Assembly: GCF_003987435.1 (NCBI RefSeq)
Contig: NZ_PIQG01000003.1
Coordinates: 1-64,000, forward strand
Source: Pseudidiomarina taiwanensis
GTDB lineage: Bacteria; Pseudomonadota; Gammaproteobacteria; Enterobacterales; Alteromonadaceae
Reading direction: 5' to 3'
Length of the DNA stretch: 64,000 nt
The translations under genes were made by a program, and so were the position numbers. Numbering within the stretch: position 1 is the stretch's first letter; each line of letters starts with the position of its first letter. Below are positions 1 through 7,910 of the stretch, piece after piece. Under the pieces are notes generated by a model. The model searched no databases. It was not told where the DNA came from and saw only the letters and a program-made list of their open reading frames with translations.

Positions 1-1
1 T

Positions 2-119
2 TGCCTGGCGGCCATAGCGAAGTGGAACCACCTGACTCCATTCCGAACTCAGACGTGAAACGCTTCCGCGCCGATGGTAGTGTGGGGATTCCCCATGTGA
101 GAGTAGGTCACTGCCAGGC
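2..119 (+). rRNA. rrf: 5S ribosomal RNA
   Basis: This is 5S rRNA of the large ribosomal subunit. It opens with TGCCTGGCGG and closes with the complementary CTGCCAGGC, which form the terminal helix. The conserved internal stretches CCGAACTCAG, GTGAAACG and GCGCCGATGGTAGTGTGGGG match the usual gammaproteobacterial 5S, and the length of about 118 nt fits. The rest of the rRNA operon must lie upstream of the window. An intrinsic terminator follows at once. Ends are good to about 1-2 nt. Confidence 0.97.
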
Positions 120-131
120 TCCTATCCTAAT

Positions 132-160
132 CCCTCGTCCTTACGGACGGGGGATTTTTT
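132..160 (+). terminator. Intrinsic terminator of the rRNA operon
   Basis: A 9-bp stem (CCCTCGTCC pairing with GGACGGGGG, one G-U) has a TTAC loop and is followed by A and six T. It lies 12 nt after the 5S gene, as expected for the end of an rRNA operon. There is no A-run on its left side, so it is not an obvious terminator for hemY, which converges from the other strand. Confidence 0.9.
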
Positions 161-181
161 ATTGCCTGTTATTTGGTGTTT

Positions 182-1333
182 CTACTGCTGACTCTTGCGG
201 ATAGCTTCAAGGGCGCCCGTTGGGTTCCCGGCGCCTTGTTCAGCGCTGGCAAGGTCGAGCCAAACTTGGGCTGACGGTGCAAGCTCAGCGGCACGTTTTA
301 AGGCACGTTGGGCAAGCGTGAAATCCTTCACTTCAAGTGCCAGCTGACCGAGAGCATGAAGCATTAAGGCATTGTCAGCATTGCGCTTTAAGCCGTCTTG
401 CAAGTAATCTCGGAGCGACTGATCGGCAGCAATCAATTGCCCTTGAATTAACTCGCCTAACTCAAGTTCACCGCGTTTTAACCCCCGCGCTGCGACCTTG
501 CCGGCAACCTCATTTAGGCCAAAACGTTTGAGTGCACCGATATAGGCTTTACGGACGGGGCCTTGGCGACGGAGATCTTTACTGAGGCCGTCCCAGTAAT
601 TTTTCAGGTCGTCTTTACGGTTCGCACCAACTTGCAGCATCACTTCTTTATAAGCTCGCTCAGTCAGCTCGGCGACGTCGCTGCTGGTGTAAGTGGTGTA
701 GTCAGCCAAACGCGGCAGGATCTCGATAAGCGGACGCCATTGATGATGTTCAATATAGCTGCGCGCCGCCATCCGCAGGAGTTGAGGATGATGCGGGTAT
801 TGCTCCAATAATTTTTTGAGCTGCTGCATTTTGCCAGGACTCAACTCGGCCTGGGCGTTCAGATCAAGCAACACACTTGCAAGTTGTAACTGTTCGGCTT
901 GGCCACCTTTAGCGAGCCAGTCCTTTGCCGCTTTATGATCGCTGACTTGGCCAGCGCTATAGGCCGCGAGTAAGGCATTGGTGCTGGCTTTGTTCAGCTG
1001 CCAGGCGCGAGCGAAAGCTTTGTGGGCGGCGTTATAATCCTGCGTGAGTAAGGCTTCAAGAGCGCTCGTTTGAGCTTGTTCAGCTTTGCTTTGCCGACGT
1101 CGGCCAAACCATTTAATGCCCCATGAGGTGCCCCGCACCAGCGCCGCGATACCTTGCCCTAGTTTTAATAAAATGAAGCTCACCAGCACCAGTAAAATAA
1201 CCGCCGCGACCAAACTTAATTCGATACTTGTTTGGCCAAAGGCAATCAGAACATAACCCGTGTTGCCCGACCAAAACGGCCCGATAATAAGCCCGGCAAC
1301 GATCAATAAGACAATAGATAAAGCCAGCTTCAT
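182..1333 (-). CDS. hemY: HemY, TPR membrane protein of the haem operon
   Basis: This 383-residue inner-membrane protein has two N-terminal transmembrane helices (about residues 3-23 and 38-60), the second followed by positive charges. A long cytoplasmic part then carries helical TPR-like repeats, clear near residues 85-160 and 310-375. It is the last gene of cyaY-hemC-hemD-hemX-hemY and overlaps hemX by 4 nt. In this family the protein is found in enterobacterial-type hem operons. It is not the protoporphyrinogen oxidase also called HemY in Bacillus, and its exact role in haem or porphyrin metabolism is unsettled. Family assignment is firm from position and architecture. Confidence 0.9.
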   Translation of the reverse strand: MKLALSIVLLIVAGLIIGPFWSGNTGYVLIAFGQTSIELSLVAAVILLVLVSFILLKLGQGIAALVRGTSWGIKWFGRRRQSKAEQAQTSALEALLTQDYNAAHKAFARAWQLNKASTNALLAAYSAGQVSDHKAAKDWLAKGGQAEQLQLASVLLDLNAQAELSPGKMQQLKKLLEQYPHHPQLLRMAARSYIEHHQWRPLIEILPRLADYTTYTSSDVAELTERAYKEVMLQVGANRKDDLKNYWDGLSKDLRRQGPVRKAYIGALKRFGLNEVAGKVAARGLKRGELELGELIQGQLIAADQSLRDYLQDGLKRNADNALMLHALGQLALEVKDFTLAQRALKRAAELAPSAQVWLDLASAEQGAGNPTGALEAIRKSQQ

Positions 1334-2448
1334 GGTGTCTCTCCCGCCGCATCATTTAACAGTTTTTCGGCTAATCGAGCGACTAAAGCAGGGCTTTGCA
1401 AGCTATCAGGGTAGCTTGCTTGCAAAGTTAAATCGGTTAATGCGTTCAGTTGCGATGCCAGCGTTGTGACGCGAGTATCGTCTATCCCATCGAGTTGAGC
1501 GACCAACTCGGTTGCTTCATTTAAACTCAGCACATAAAGCGTCTGATCACCACTTAGCGCGGCTTGTTGGGCCAACTGGAGTTGCAATAAAAGACGTTGC
1601 TCCGCCAGCAAAGTGAAGCTGTGCGAGAGCAGTGGTTCAACCGGCTGTTCGTGTGTTTGGATCCGAATAAACTGGTCACTGAGTGCGAGCGCAGAGCGTT
1701 TTAAGTTGCTCAGCCAGTCATCCCCAAGGTCACGCTCAACCGGCTTAGCAAATGACGACTGCGGCGTTTGAGTCCAATCAATTTCGCTCACCAAGCTGCG
1801 TAAGCTCGCAAGGCTCAGTGCGGCATCCAAGTGTTGCGCAGCAGGTAAGGCGCGGAGGGTCTGGATATCGTTCTGTAGGGCTTGGCGCGCCGTCAAATGA
1901 GCTGGATTATTTAACTGCGCAAGCTGGTCATGAGCAAGTTGCAGCAGTTGTTGGGCTGCTTCAGGTTCGCCTTCGACCCATAGTTTAACCGTCGCTCTTT
2001 GGGTAAATTGATGTGCTTCGATAATCCGCCAGTTGGCCTGGGCAGATAAATCAAGCAGGCCAATTTCAGTTTGCAGTGCCGCGAGCGCTTGTTGGGTTGC
2101 GCGAAGTTCTTGGTAAAGCTGCGCCTGACTTTGTTGCATCGCATCAACTGTTGCATAGCGCGCTTGGTCCGCATTAAGTTGCGACAGCTGCTGTTGCAAA
2201 CCATTCACACGTTGATCGAGTTGCTCAAGTTTGGCCGTGACCGGGGTTTCAGTAGCTGCGGCAGTGGGTTCATCTTGGAGGAGCTTTTGGAAGCTTGGCC
2301 AAACATAAAAATAGGCAGCAGCGATAGCCCCGGCAATCACTAGCAGGATGAAGAGCCCGGCAAACCAACGGCCTGTGCGCGAGGACTCGACAGGAGCTTC
2401 GGTGGTGTCCGTTTCAGTTGCTTCAGGAGTGTGCTTTGCCTTCGCCAT
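1330..2448 (-). CDS. hemX: HemX, membrane-anchored coiled-coil protein of the haem operon
   Basis: This protein of about 372 residues is linked by position to uroporphyrinogen metabolism. It has an acidic, Thr/Glu-rich cytoplasmic N-terminus, one transmembrane helix, then a Gln/Ala/Leu-rich coiled coil and the HemX helical domain (motif ANWRIIEAHQF). The ATG at 2448 is chosen because AGAGGAAG precedes it and the MAKAK start suits the family; an upstream in-frame ATG at 2481 lies deeper inside hemD. It overlaps the end of hemD by 26 nt and hemY by 4 nt. The old annotation as a uroporphyrin-III methyltransferase is not supported here, as no such catalytic domain is visible. Confidence 0.88.
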   Translation of the reverse strand: MAKAKHTPEATETDTTEAPVESSRTGRWFAGLFILLVIAGAIAAAYFYVWPSFQKLLQDEPTAAATETPVTAKLEQLDQRVNGLQQQLSQLNADQARYATVDAMQQSQAQLYQELRATQQALAALQTEIGLLDLSAQANWRIIEAHQFTQRATVKLWVEGEPEAAQQLLQLAHDQLAQLNNPAHLTARQALQNDIQTLRALPAAQHLDAALSLASLRSLVSEIDWTQTPQSSFAKPVERDLGDDWLSNLKRSALALSDQFIRIQTHEQPVEPLLSHSFTLLAEQRLLLQLQLAQQAALSGDQTLYVLSLNEATELVAQLDGIDDTRVTTLASQLNALTDLTLQASYPDSLQSPALVARLAEKLLNDAAGETP

Positions 2449-3196
2449 ATTGCTTCCTCTGTACCTGTTGCCATGCCTCAATCAGCGCATGGGGAGTTGC
2501 ACTGCCAGCGACCGTTGCTCGGCTTTGCAAACCGACCGGCAGTAATGCTTGTAATCTGTCACTTGCCACAATCCATTGGCATCGCTGTAACCAGCTTAGT
2601 CCGTCAGCAGGGATAGCGGCAAGAAAATAGCCCAGTTGTTCTGCACTACTGACCATAATGCAATCAACTTCGGCTTGCCAGTTTTGAATCATATCGCTGC
2701 CCAGTTGCGTGGGCATCCGGCGATACACGTCAAGGTAATGCACTTTGGCACCCCGCGCTCTGAGGGTGTCGGCAAGAAGCTCACGGCCGCGCTCACCGCG
2801 CACAATAAGCCACTCCTGTCCTTTCACATTTTGCAGTGGTTTTAAGCGAAGTAAACCCTCACTATTATGCTCTGAGAGAGGACAGGTGACCGGCCCCTGC
2901 ACGATTTCAGCGATAGCTCGTGCGCTTGTTGGGCCAACACTAAACCAGTTCATCTTGGGTAAGTGGAGGCCCAGTTGTTGTTGACTTTTCGCCAAAAAGT
3001 GCGCCGCATTCACACTGACCATAATGCCGCTGGTAAATGGGATCTCGAGCAATTGTTCGAGCTGCTCAACAGCCGTGTCACTCGGTTCGACGCTTACCAT
3101 AGAGTGCTGCAACACCTGCGCGCCATGTTGCTGTAACCGATCCAGCAAGGGCTCGGCTTGGTCGGCTGGACGTAATATCAGGGTTGCTTTGCTCAT
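2423..3196 (-). CDS. hemD: Uroporphyrinogen-III synthase
   Basis: It cyclises hydroxymethylbilane to uroporphyrinogen III with inversion of ring D, the step after HemC in tetrapyrrole synthesis. The product has 257 residues, the usual size. Two alternating alpha/beta lobes can be seen, with the family pattern WFSVGPTSARAIAE near residues 83-96 and a weakly conserved C-terminal half. Sequence conservation in HemD is always low, so position counts: it begins 12 nt after hemC and runs into hemX by 26 nt. Confidence 0.93.
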   Translation of the reverse strand: MSKATLILRPADQAEPLLDRLQQHGAQVLQHSMVSVEPSDTAVEQLEQLLEIPFTSGIMVSVNAAHFLAKSQQQLGLHLPKMNWFSVGPTSARAIAEIVQGPVTCPLSEHNSEGLLRLKPLQNVKGQEWLIVRGERGRELLADTLRARGAKVHYLDVYRRMPTQLGSDMIQNWQAEVDCIMVSSAEQLGYFLAAIPADGLSWLQRCQWIVASDRLQALLPVGLQSRATVAGSATPHALIEAWQQVQRKQYGEGKAHS

Positions 3197-3208
3197 CTAG
3201 CAGCGCCG

Positions 3209-4150
3209 TTAAGAATGTAGTTCATTTTGCGCGTAGACATCCCGCAAAATCACATCAGCACCGCGCTCTAGCAAATACTCCGCGAGTTCGATACCCAGTT
3301 GTTCCGCCTCATCGCGATGACCACTGATCTCCCCTTCAAGAATCTCGTTGCCATCTGGGCGACCGACTAAGCCACGCAGGTGCAATTGATCCCCTTTGAG
3401 TTCAGCATAAGCCCCGATTGGAACTTGGCAGCCACCTTGTAAGCGCCGATTCATCGCACGTTCGGCTAACACGCAGCTGCGACTGTCAGGACAGATAAGG
3501 GTATCGAGTAGTGCTTTGGTTTCGGCATCATCACTGCGACATTCGATCCCCAGCACCCCTTGACCATTTGCCGGCAGACAAATATCGACCGGAATCCGCT
3601 GTTTGATGCGCCCTTGTAAATCCAACCGAATCAAACCGGATGCGGCGAGAATAATGGCATCATATTCACCGTCATCGAGTTTCCGTAACCGGGTTTGCAC
3701 ATTGCCGCGTAAGTCATGAATCACTAAGTGCGGATAGCGCGCCAAGAGCTGACACTTGCGGCGTAAACTGCAGGTCCCGACAATTGCACCTTCCGGTAAC
3801 TCATCAAGGGTATTGTATTGGTTCGAAACAAACGCATCGCGCGGGTCTTCGCGTTCGCAAATGCCATATAATTCGAGCCCATCTGGAAACTCAACCGGCA
3901 AGTCCTTCATCGAGTGCACGGCTAAATCGGCACGGCCCTCGAGCATCGCCACCTCGAGCTCTTTCACGAACAACCCTTTACCGCCAATTTTAGCGAGCGG
4001 CGTATCTAAAATGACATCGCCACGAGTACTCATCGGCAACAGCTCAACCGTTAAACCGGGGTGCGCTTGCTCGAGCCGAGCTTGGATATGCTCCGCTTGC
4101 CACATGGCCAGCATGCTCTTGCGGGTGGCAATCCGTAACAGCTTTTTCAT
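3209..4150 (-). CDS. hemC: Porphobilinogen deaminase (hydroxymethylbilane synthase)
   Basis: It joins four porphobilinogen units into hydroxymethylbilane using a covalently bound dipyrromethane cofactor. The 313-residue protein starts with the family sequence [16 protein letters not shown]. It carries the substrate-binding HSMKDLP and the cofactor-attachment loop [12 protein letters not shown], whose Cys near residue 242 binds dipyrromethane. It is complete and of normal length. It lies only 2 nt after cyaY and upstream of hemD, so iron-handling frataxin and haem synthesis genes are probably co-transcribed. Confidence 0.98.
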   Translation of the reverse strand: MKKLLRIATRKSMLAMWQAEHIQARLEQAHPGLTVELLPMSTRGDVILDTPLAKIGGKGLFVKELEVAMLEGRADLAVHSMKDLPVEFPDGLELYGICEREDPRDAFVSNQYNTLDELPEGAIVGTCSLRRKCQLLARYPHLVIHDLRGNVQTRLRKLDDGEYDAIILAASGLIRLDLQGRIKQRIPVDICLPANGQGVLGIECRSDDAETKALLDTLICPDSRSCVLAERAMNRRLQGGCQVPIGAYAELKGDQLHLRGLVGRPDGNEILEGEISGHRDEAEQLGIELAEYLLERGADVILRDVYAQNELHS

Positions 4151-4152
4151 TA

Positions 4153-4476
4153 TTAGGCTCCTGGCGCCAAGTTTAGTGGTTCACCTGCTTGTTTCTCGCC
4201 GGCTTCGTTGAGCAGCGCCCAGAGTTCCACCCCAGTGCGGTTATCGATCCAAGCGCCATCGCGGTATTCGAAATGGTGCCCATTAAATTTGGTCGCGACC
4301 CAAAGTTGCATCAGAGGAGGCTGCTTATTGATCACCATTTTGGTGTTATTCGGGAAGGTCAATTCAAGAATATCGCCACCGGACTCTGTATCGATATCGA
4401 CGCCACAATTTTCGACCGCTTCTTCAATTGCTAAAATCGTGTTCTCGGCCAATTCATGGTACTCATGTTCTTGCAT
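4153..4476 (-). CDS. cyaY: CyaY, bacterial frataxin
   Basis: This 107-residue iron-binding frataxin modulates iron supply to the cysteine desulfurase/scaffold complex in Fe-S cluster assembly. An acidic first helix (repeated Glu/Asp between residues 2 and 31) precedes the beta-sheet with [12 protein letters not shown] and the family ending WALLNE. The open frame extends far upstream, but only the ATG at 4476 has a Shine-Dalgarno sequence (TTAGGAG, 7 nt away) and fits frataxin length. It heads the hem operon, 2 nt before hemC. A haem-Fe-S gene coupling is inferred from this layout. Confidence 0.95.
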   Translation of the reverse strand: MQEHEYHELAENTILAIEEAVENCGVDIDTESGGDILELTFPNNTKMVINKQPPLMQLWVATKFNGHHFEYRDGAWIDNRTGVELWALLNEAGEKQAGEPLNLAPGA

Positions 4477-4546
4477 AGCAACTCCTAATAATGACATTTG
4501 TTCGCAGCGATGCGATGATAAGCGCATATCCGCACTTGGTGCACTT

Positions 4547-4571
4547 ACGCTTGCATATCCACGCTTGCATA
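4547..4571. repeat. Tandem 11-bp repeat in the cyaY/lptM divergent promoter region
   Basis: ACGCTTGCATA occurs twice in direct orientation with a 3-bp spacer (4547-4557 and 4561-4571). A partial third copy lies upstream around 4533-4545. The repeats sit in the 113-bp gap between the oppositely facing cyaY-hem and lptM-dapF operons and could be a regulator binding site. I do not recognise the motif. Confidence 0.5.
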
Positions 4572-4589
4572 CATAGGTACAGTTTAACG

Positions 4590-4727
4590 ATGTTTCAACA
4601 GAATGTAATGCGAATCGCTGTTTTAATCGCCGCATTAGCGCTATTTGGCTGTGGTCAAAAGGGACCACTGCAACCTCCGGCCGAGCCAGTTGAGCAACAA
4701 CAGCCAGAGGACGCCCCAGAATCATGA
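4590..4727 (+). CDS. lptM: LptM (YifL), small outer-membrane lipoprotein of LPS transport
   Basis: This 45-residue lipoprotein has a short hydrophobic signal and a lipobox ending LFGC, followed by GQKGPL, the hallmark of the YifL/LptM family. A Pro/Gln-rich tail is typical. In Escherichia coli LptM helps mature the LptD/E lipopolysaccharide translocon; that role is taken from the family. A second in-frame ATG at 4608 would also leave a signal peptide. The ATG at 4590 is preferred because an AGGT lies upstream of it and none precedes 4608. It overlaps dapF by 4 nt, the usual lptM-dapF arrangement. Confidence 0.88.
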   Translation: MFQQNVMRIAVLIAALALFGCGQKGPLQPPAEPVEQQQPEDAPES

Positions 4728-5551
4728 ATTTTGCCAAAATGCATGGCTTAGGAAATGACTTTATGGTGCTCGATGGCGTCACCCATAATGTTTACATCAA
4801 TCCTGAGCAAATTCGTGGCTGGGCAGACCGTCATCGTGGCGTTGGTTTTGATCAAATGCTGGTGATTGAACCACCCTATGACCCCGATTTGGATTTTCAT
4901 TACCGGATTTTTAATGCCGATGGCAGCGAAGTTGCTCAATGTGGTAACGGTGCGCGCTGTTTGGCAATATTCGCCAAGCGCAAAGGGCTAACCAATAAGA
5001 ATCACATTAAGGTCAGCACGAAGGCGGGCAAAATGACCCTGCACGTTGAGCGCGATGGACGGGTGACGGTTGAAATGGGGGTACCTCAATTTGCCCCAGA
5101 TCAGATCCCGTTTCGGGCGAATAAAGAAGAGCAAACTTATTTGTTGCGCGAAAACGACCAAACCTTAATGTTTGCGGCTATGAGCCTTGGCAATCCGCAT
5201 TGTGTGCTTGAGGTCGACAGCATCGCCAGCGCAAGCGTTGCTGAGACGGGCGCCCTCCTCGCGACCCATGAGCGCTTTCCGGAAGGAGTGAATGTTGGCT
5301 TTGTCGAATATCTCGACCGTAGTCATATTAAACTACGGGTGTATGAGCGTGGCGTCGGCGAAACCTTAGCCTGTGGCAGCGGTGCATGTGCAGCAGCGGT
5401 GCTTGGCATGCGCCAAGGTAAATTAGATGAGCAAGTCGAAGTCGAGCTGCCAGGCGGTAAATTGACCATTCGCTGGCAACCGGGGCAGACGGTGCGGATG
5501 ACAGGTCCAGTAGAATATGTGTTTGATGGATATTTAAAACATGAGCGATGA
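4724..5551 (+). CDS. dapF: Diaminopimelate epimerase
   Basis: It interconverts LL- and meso-diaminopimelate, feeding both lysine synthesis and peptidoglycan. The 275-residue enzyme starts with the family motif KMHGLGNDF. It has both active-site cysteines, in AQCGNGARC near residue 73 and in [10 protein letters not shown] near residue 219. No cofactor is needed. It is translationally coupled to lptM (4-nt overlap) and overlaps the DUF484 gene by 11 nt, the conserved dapF-DUF484-xerC-yigB-uvrD order. Confidence 0.98.
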   Translation: MNFAKMHGLGNDFMVLDGVTHNVYINPEQIRGWADRHRGVGFDQMLVIEPPYDPDLDFHYRIFNADGSEVAQCGNGARCLAIFAKRKGLTNKNHIKVSTKAGKMTLHVERDGRVTVEMGVPQFAPDQIPFRANKEEQTYLLRENDQTLMFAAMSLGNPHCVLEVDSIASASVAETGALLATHERFPEGVNVGFVEYLDRSHIKLRVYERGVGETLACGSGACAAAVLGMRQGKLDEQVEVELPGGKLTIRWQPGQTVRMTGPVEYVFDGYLKHER

Positions 5552-6236
5552 ATCAGCAAAAGTCTTAACCGATGCCAAAGTCGATGATGCCTTAATTGCC
5601 GAATATCTGGCCGAGAACCCAGATTTTTTTGAGCACCATCCGCAGCTTTTACAACAAATGCGCTTGCGCCATTCAGCCCAAGGGGCGGTGAGCTTAGTGG
5701 AGCGACAGCAGCAAATTTTGCGCGATCGGGTGCGTCAGCTTGAAGAAGAAATCACCGACTTAATGGTGACTGCGCGCCGCAACGAAGAGCTATTTAAATG
5801 CTACAACGCACTATACAGTGCGCTGCTCGATTGTGGCTCGGTCAGCGCAGTGATGGATACGATCCAAGCGACCTTTGCCGAGCAATTACAGATGCCTGCG
5901 GTGACCTTGAAGTTCTTTGATAGCCCCTTGCCATTAGCCGAGCAATACAGCTTTACCGCAGATACCCACAAGCAGTTATTGAGTAAACGCTTCAAAGATA
6001 GCCGGATTTATTTAGGTCGCTTGAGTCAAGAAGAGCAGCGCTTACTGTTCCCTGATCAGGCTGTCGCATCGGTCGCTTTACTGTTACTCGGAAAAGACGG
6101 CGAGTTAGGAATGCTGGCGATTGGGAATCACGATCCAAGCCACTTTGATCCGGCTATGGATTCGCTCTTGATTACCCAACTGCAAGCCCTGTTAAGCCAC
6201 CTATTGCCCACCTTGATGGCCCATGAAGCTGGTTGA
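5541..6236 (+). CDS. DUF484 family protein (GAF-like)
   Basis: This 231-residue protein belongs to the DUF484 family found between dapF and xerC in many gammaproteobacteria. Visible parts are an N-terminal segment with [16 protein letters not shown], the family signature, a short coiled coil (about residues 50-75), and a C-terminal GAF-like sensory fold. Function is unknown; no catalytic motif is seen. It overlaps dapF by 11 nt and xerC by 14 nt, so expression is probably coupled. Family assignment is secure, the role is not. Confidence 0.9.
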   Translation: MSDESAKVLTDAKVDDALIAEYLAENPDFFEHHPQLLQQMRLRHSAQGAVSLVERQQQILRDRVRQLEEEITDLMVTARRNEELFKCYNALYSALLDCGSVSAVMDTIQATFAEQLQMPAVTLKFFDSPLPLAEQYSFTADTHKQLLSKRFKDSRIYLGRLSQEEQRLLFPDQAVASVALLLLGKDGELGMLAIGNHDPSHFDPAMDSLLITQLQALLSHLLPTLMAHEAG

Positions 6237-7125
6237 GGCACTGCCCAAGTTTATTCATCATCTCGCCGGCGAGCGCGGGCTCGCCGAGCACACCCTGAAT
6301 AGTTATCAACGTATTTTAAGCGAAGACATCGCAACGTTTGCCGAGCAGCACATTACTGATGTTGAACAGGTGCAGTTAGAGCAAATGGAGCGCTTATTTG
6401 TTTCGTGGCGTCGCCGTAACCTGGGTGATGCCTCGCTGGCACTGCGGCTAGCCGCTTGGCGGACGTTTGCCAGCTATTGGTTGCGGCAAGGTTGGAGTCA
6501 CGATAATCCGGCAACCGCGATCAAAGCCCCTCGCAAAGCGAAGCGACTGCCGAAAAACCTCGATGTGGATAGTATTAGTCAATTACTTCAGTTACCCACA
6601 GATGACCCGCTAGCGATTCGTGATGCCGCCATGATGGAGCTGCTTTATTCTAGTGGCTTACGCTTGGCGGAGTTGGTGCAACTCGAGGTGGATAGTTTTA
6701 ACAGTCGTCACCGAGAGTTACGGGTGATCGGTAAAGGCAATAAAATGCGTATCGTTCCATACGGTCGGTATGCCGCAGAGGCGATTGAGCGCTGGCTACC
6801 GATACGGGCACAGTGGCTCGGCAGCCGACTAGATGAATTAGCCTTATTTATCAGCCAGCGAGGCCAGCGCATCAGCCCGCGCACAGTACAGCAACGGCTA
6901 AATCATTGGGGCAAACTGCAAGGGTTAAATGGCAATTTGCATCCGCATAAGTTGCGTCACAGCTTCGCGTCGCACCTGCTGGAATCAAGTGGCGATTTGC
7001 GTGCTGTGCAAGAATTATTGGGCCATGCCAATTTGAGTACCACGCAAGTGTATACCCATCTTGATTTTCAGCATCTGGCCAAGGTTTATGACAGCGCCCA
7101 TCCGCGCGCTCGGAAGAAGAAATGA
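6223..7125 (+). CDS. xerC: Tyrosine recombinase XerC
   Basis: This 300-residue site-specific recombinase acts with XerD at the dif site to resolve chromosome dimers during division. It has an N-terminal SAM-like core-binding domain (residues 1-90) and a C-terminal catalytic domain. The catalytic set is visible: Arg in YSSGLRLAEL, Lys in GKGNKMRIVP, His-x-x-Arg in HKLRHSFASHLL, His in LGHANLSTTQ, and the nucleophile Tyr in VYTHLD. Position in the dapF-uvrD cluster marks it as XerC rather than XerD or a mobile-element integrase. Confidence 0.97.
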   Translation: MKLVEALPKFIHHLAGERGLAEHTLNSYQRILSEDIATFAEQHITDVEQVQLEQMERLFVSWRRRNLGDASLALRLAAWRTFASYWLRQGWSHDNPATAIKAPRKAKRLPKNLDVDSISQLLQLPTDDPLAIRDAAMMELLYSSGLRLAELVQLEVDSFNSRHRELRVIGKGNKMRIVPYGRYAAEAIERWLPIRAQWLGSRLDELALFISQRGQRISPRTVQQRLNHWGKLQGLNGNLHPHKLRHSFASHLLESSGDLRAVQELLGHANLSTTQVYTHLDFQHLAKVYDSAHPRARKKK

Positions 7126-7859
7126 GTCTACGTTTGTATCGACGCTGGCGCCCGATTCGCGCCGTGAGTTTTGATTTAGATGACACCCTTTATGACAACG
7201 TGCCGGTGATGCGACGCGCGGAACAGGCGGTGCATGCCTATTTAGTCGAGCACTTCCCGCAAACCGCACACTGGACGATTGCTGATTGGTCTGCGCGGCG
7301 CAGTGCGATTATGGATCGTGATGCGGAGCTTGCCAGTGACATGAGTGCCCTGCGCGTTGCAACCGTCGCTGAAGGTCTGCGTGAGGTGGGTGTTGCCAAT
7401 GCCGAGCGCGAAGCCGAAGCGGTCCTTGCGGAGTTTTTACGCCATCGTAACGCCGTCGAAATTCATCCATCGACGTTTGCCGCGCTGGATAAATTGAGTC
7501 GTCACCTTCCGCTATATGCCTTAAGTAACGGTAATGTCAGTATTCCTGAAATTGGCTTAAGTCGTTACTTTAAAAAGACTTGGCAGCCGCAAACAGGGCG
7601 CCTCGGTAAACCTCATCTGGACATGTTCCATGAAGCACAAGCTGAGCAACCCGAGCTATTGCCACATGAATGGCTGCATGTTGGTGATAGCCCTACTGCA
7701 GATATCCTCGGTGCACAGCGCGCCGGCTGGCAAAGTGCTTGGTTTAGTGGTGGCCTATACCAACACCATGACTTACAAATCTTACCGACCTTAAGCTACG
7801 ATCATTTGAGTGAATTGGTTGACTGGATACTGGTTGCATATACAGTGCCCGACCAGTAA
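7122..7859 (+). CDS. yigB: HAD-family phosphatase, YigB type
   Basis: This 245-residue haloacid-dehalogenase hydrolase has motif I DLDDTLYDN (nucleophile Asp near residue 20), motif II around ALSNGN, and a C-terminal acidic motif HVGDSPTADILGA. YigB-family enzymes dephosphorylate FMN to riboflavin and other small phosphates; the substrate here is inferred from position between xerC and uvrD. It overlaps xerC through ATGA. The 3' end of the gene contains the LexA-type box that probably serves uvrD. Confidence 0.9.
   Translation: MSLRLYRRWRPIRAVSFDLDDTLYDNVPVMRRAEQAVHAYLVEHFPQTAHWTIADWSARRSAIMDRDAELASDMSALRVATVAEGLREVGVANAEREAEAVLAEFLRHRNAVEIHPSTFAALDKLSRHLPLYALSNGNVSIPEIGLSRYFKKTWQPQTGRLGKPHLDMFHEAQAEQPELLPHEWLHVGDSPTADILGAQRAGWQSAWFSGGLYQHHDLQILPTLSYDHLSELVDWILVAYTVPDQ
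7830..7845. promoter_or_regulatory. Candidate LexA (SOS) box upstream of uvrD
   Basis: CTGGTTGCATATACAG has the CTG-N10-CAG form of gammaproteobacterial LexA boxes and matches 12 of 16 positions of CTGTATATATATACAG. It lies inside the 3' end of yigB, 65 bp before the uvrD ATG. In Escherichia coli uvrD likewise has its own LexA-controlled promoter after the xerC-yigB genes. Binding is inferred. Confidence 0.7.
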
Positions 7860-7910
7860 ACTTGCCTTATATATCAAAACACCCACAGCTTTAACGCGTA
7901 GCGAGATTCT

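Noticed and set aside
1-204. A 67-codon plus-strand frame from base 1
   Set aside because: It lies within 5S rRNA and its terminator.
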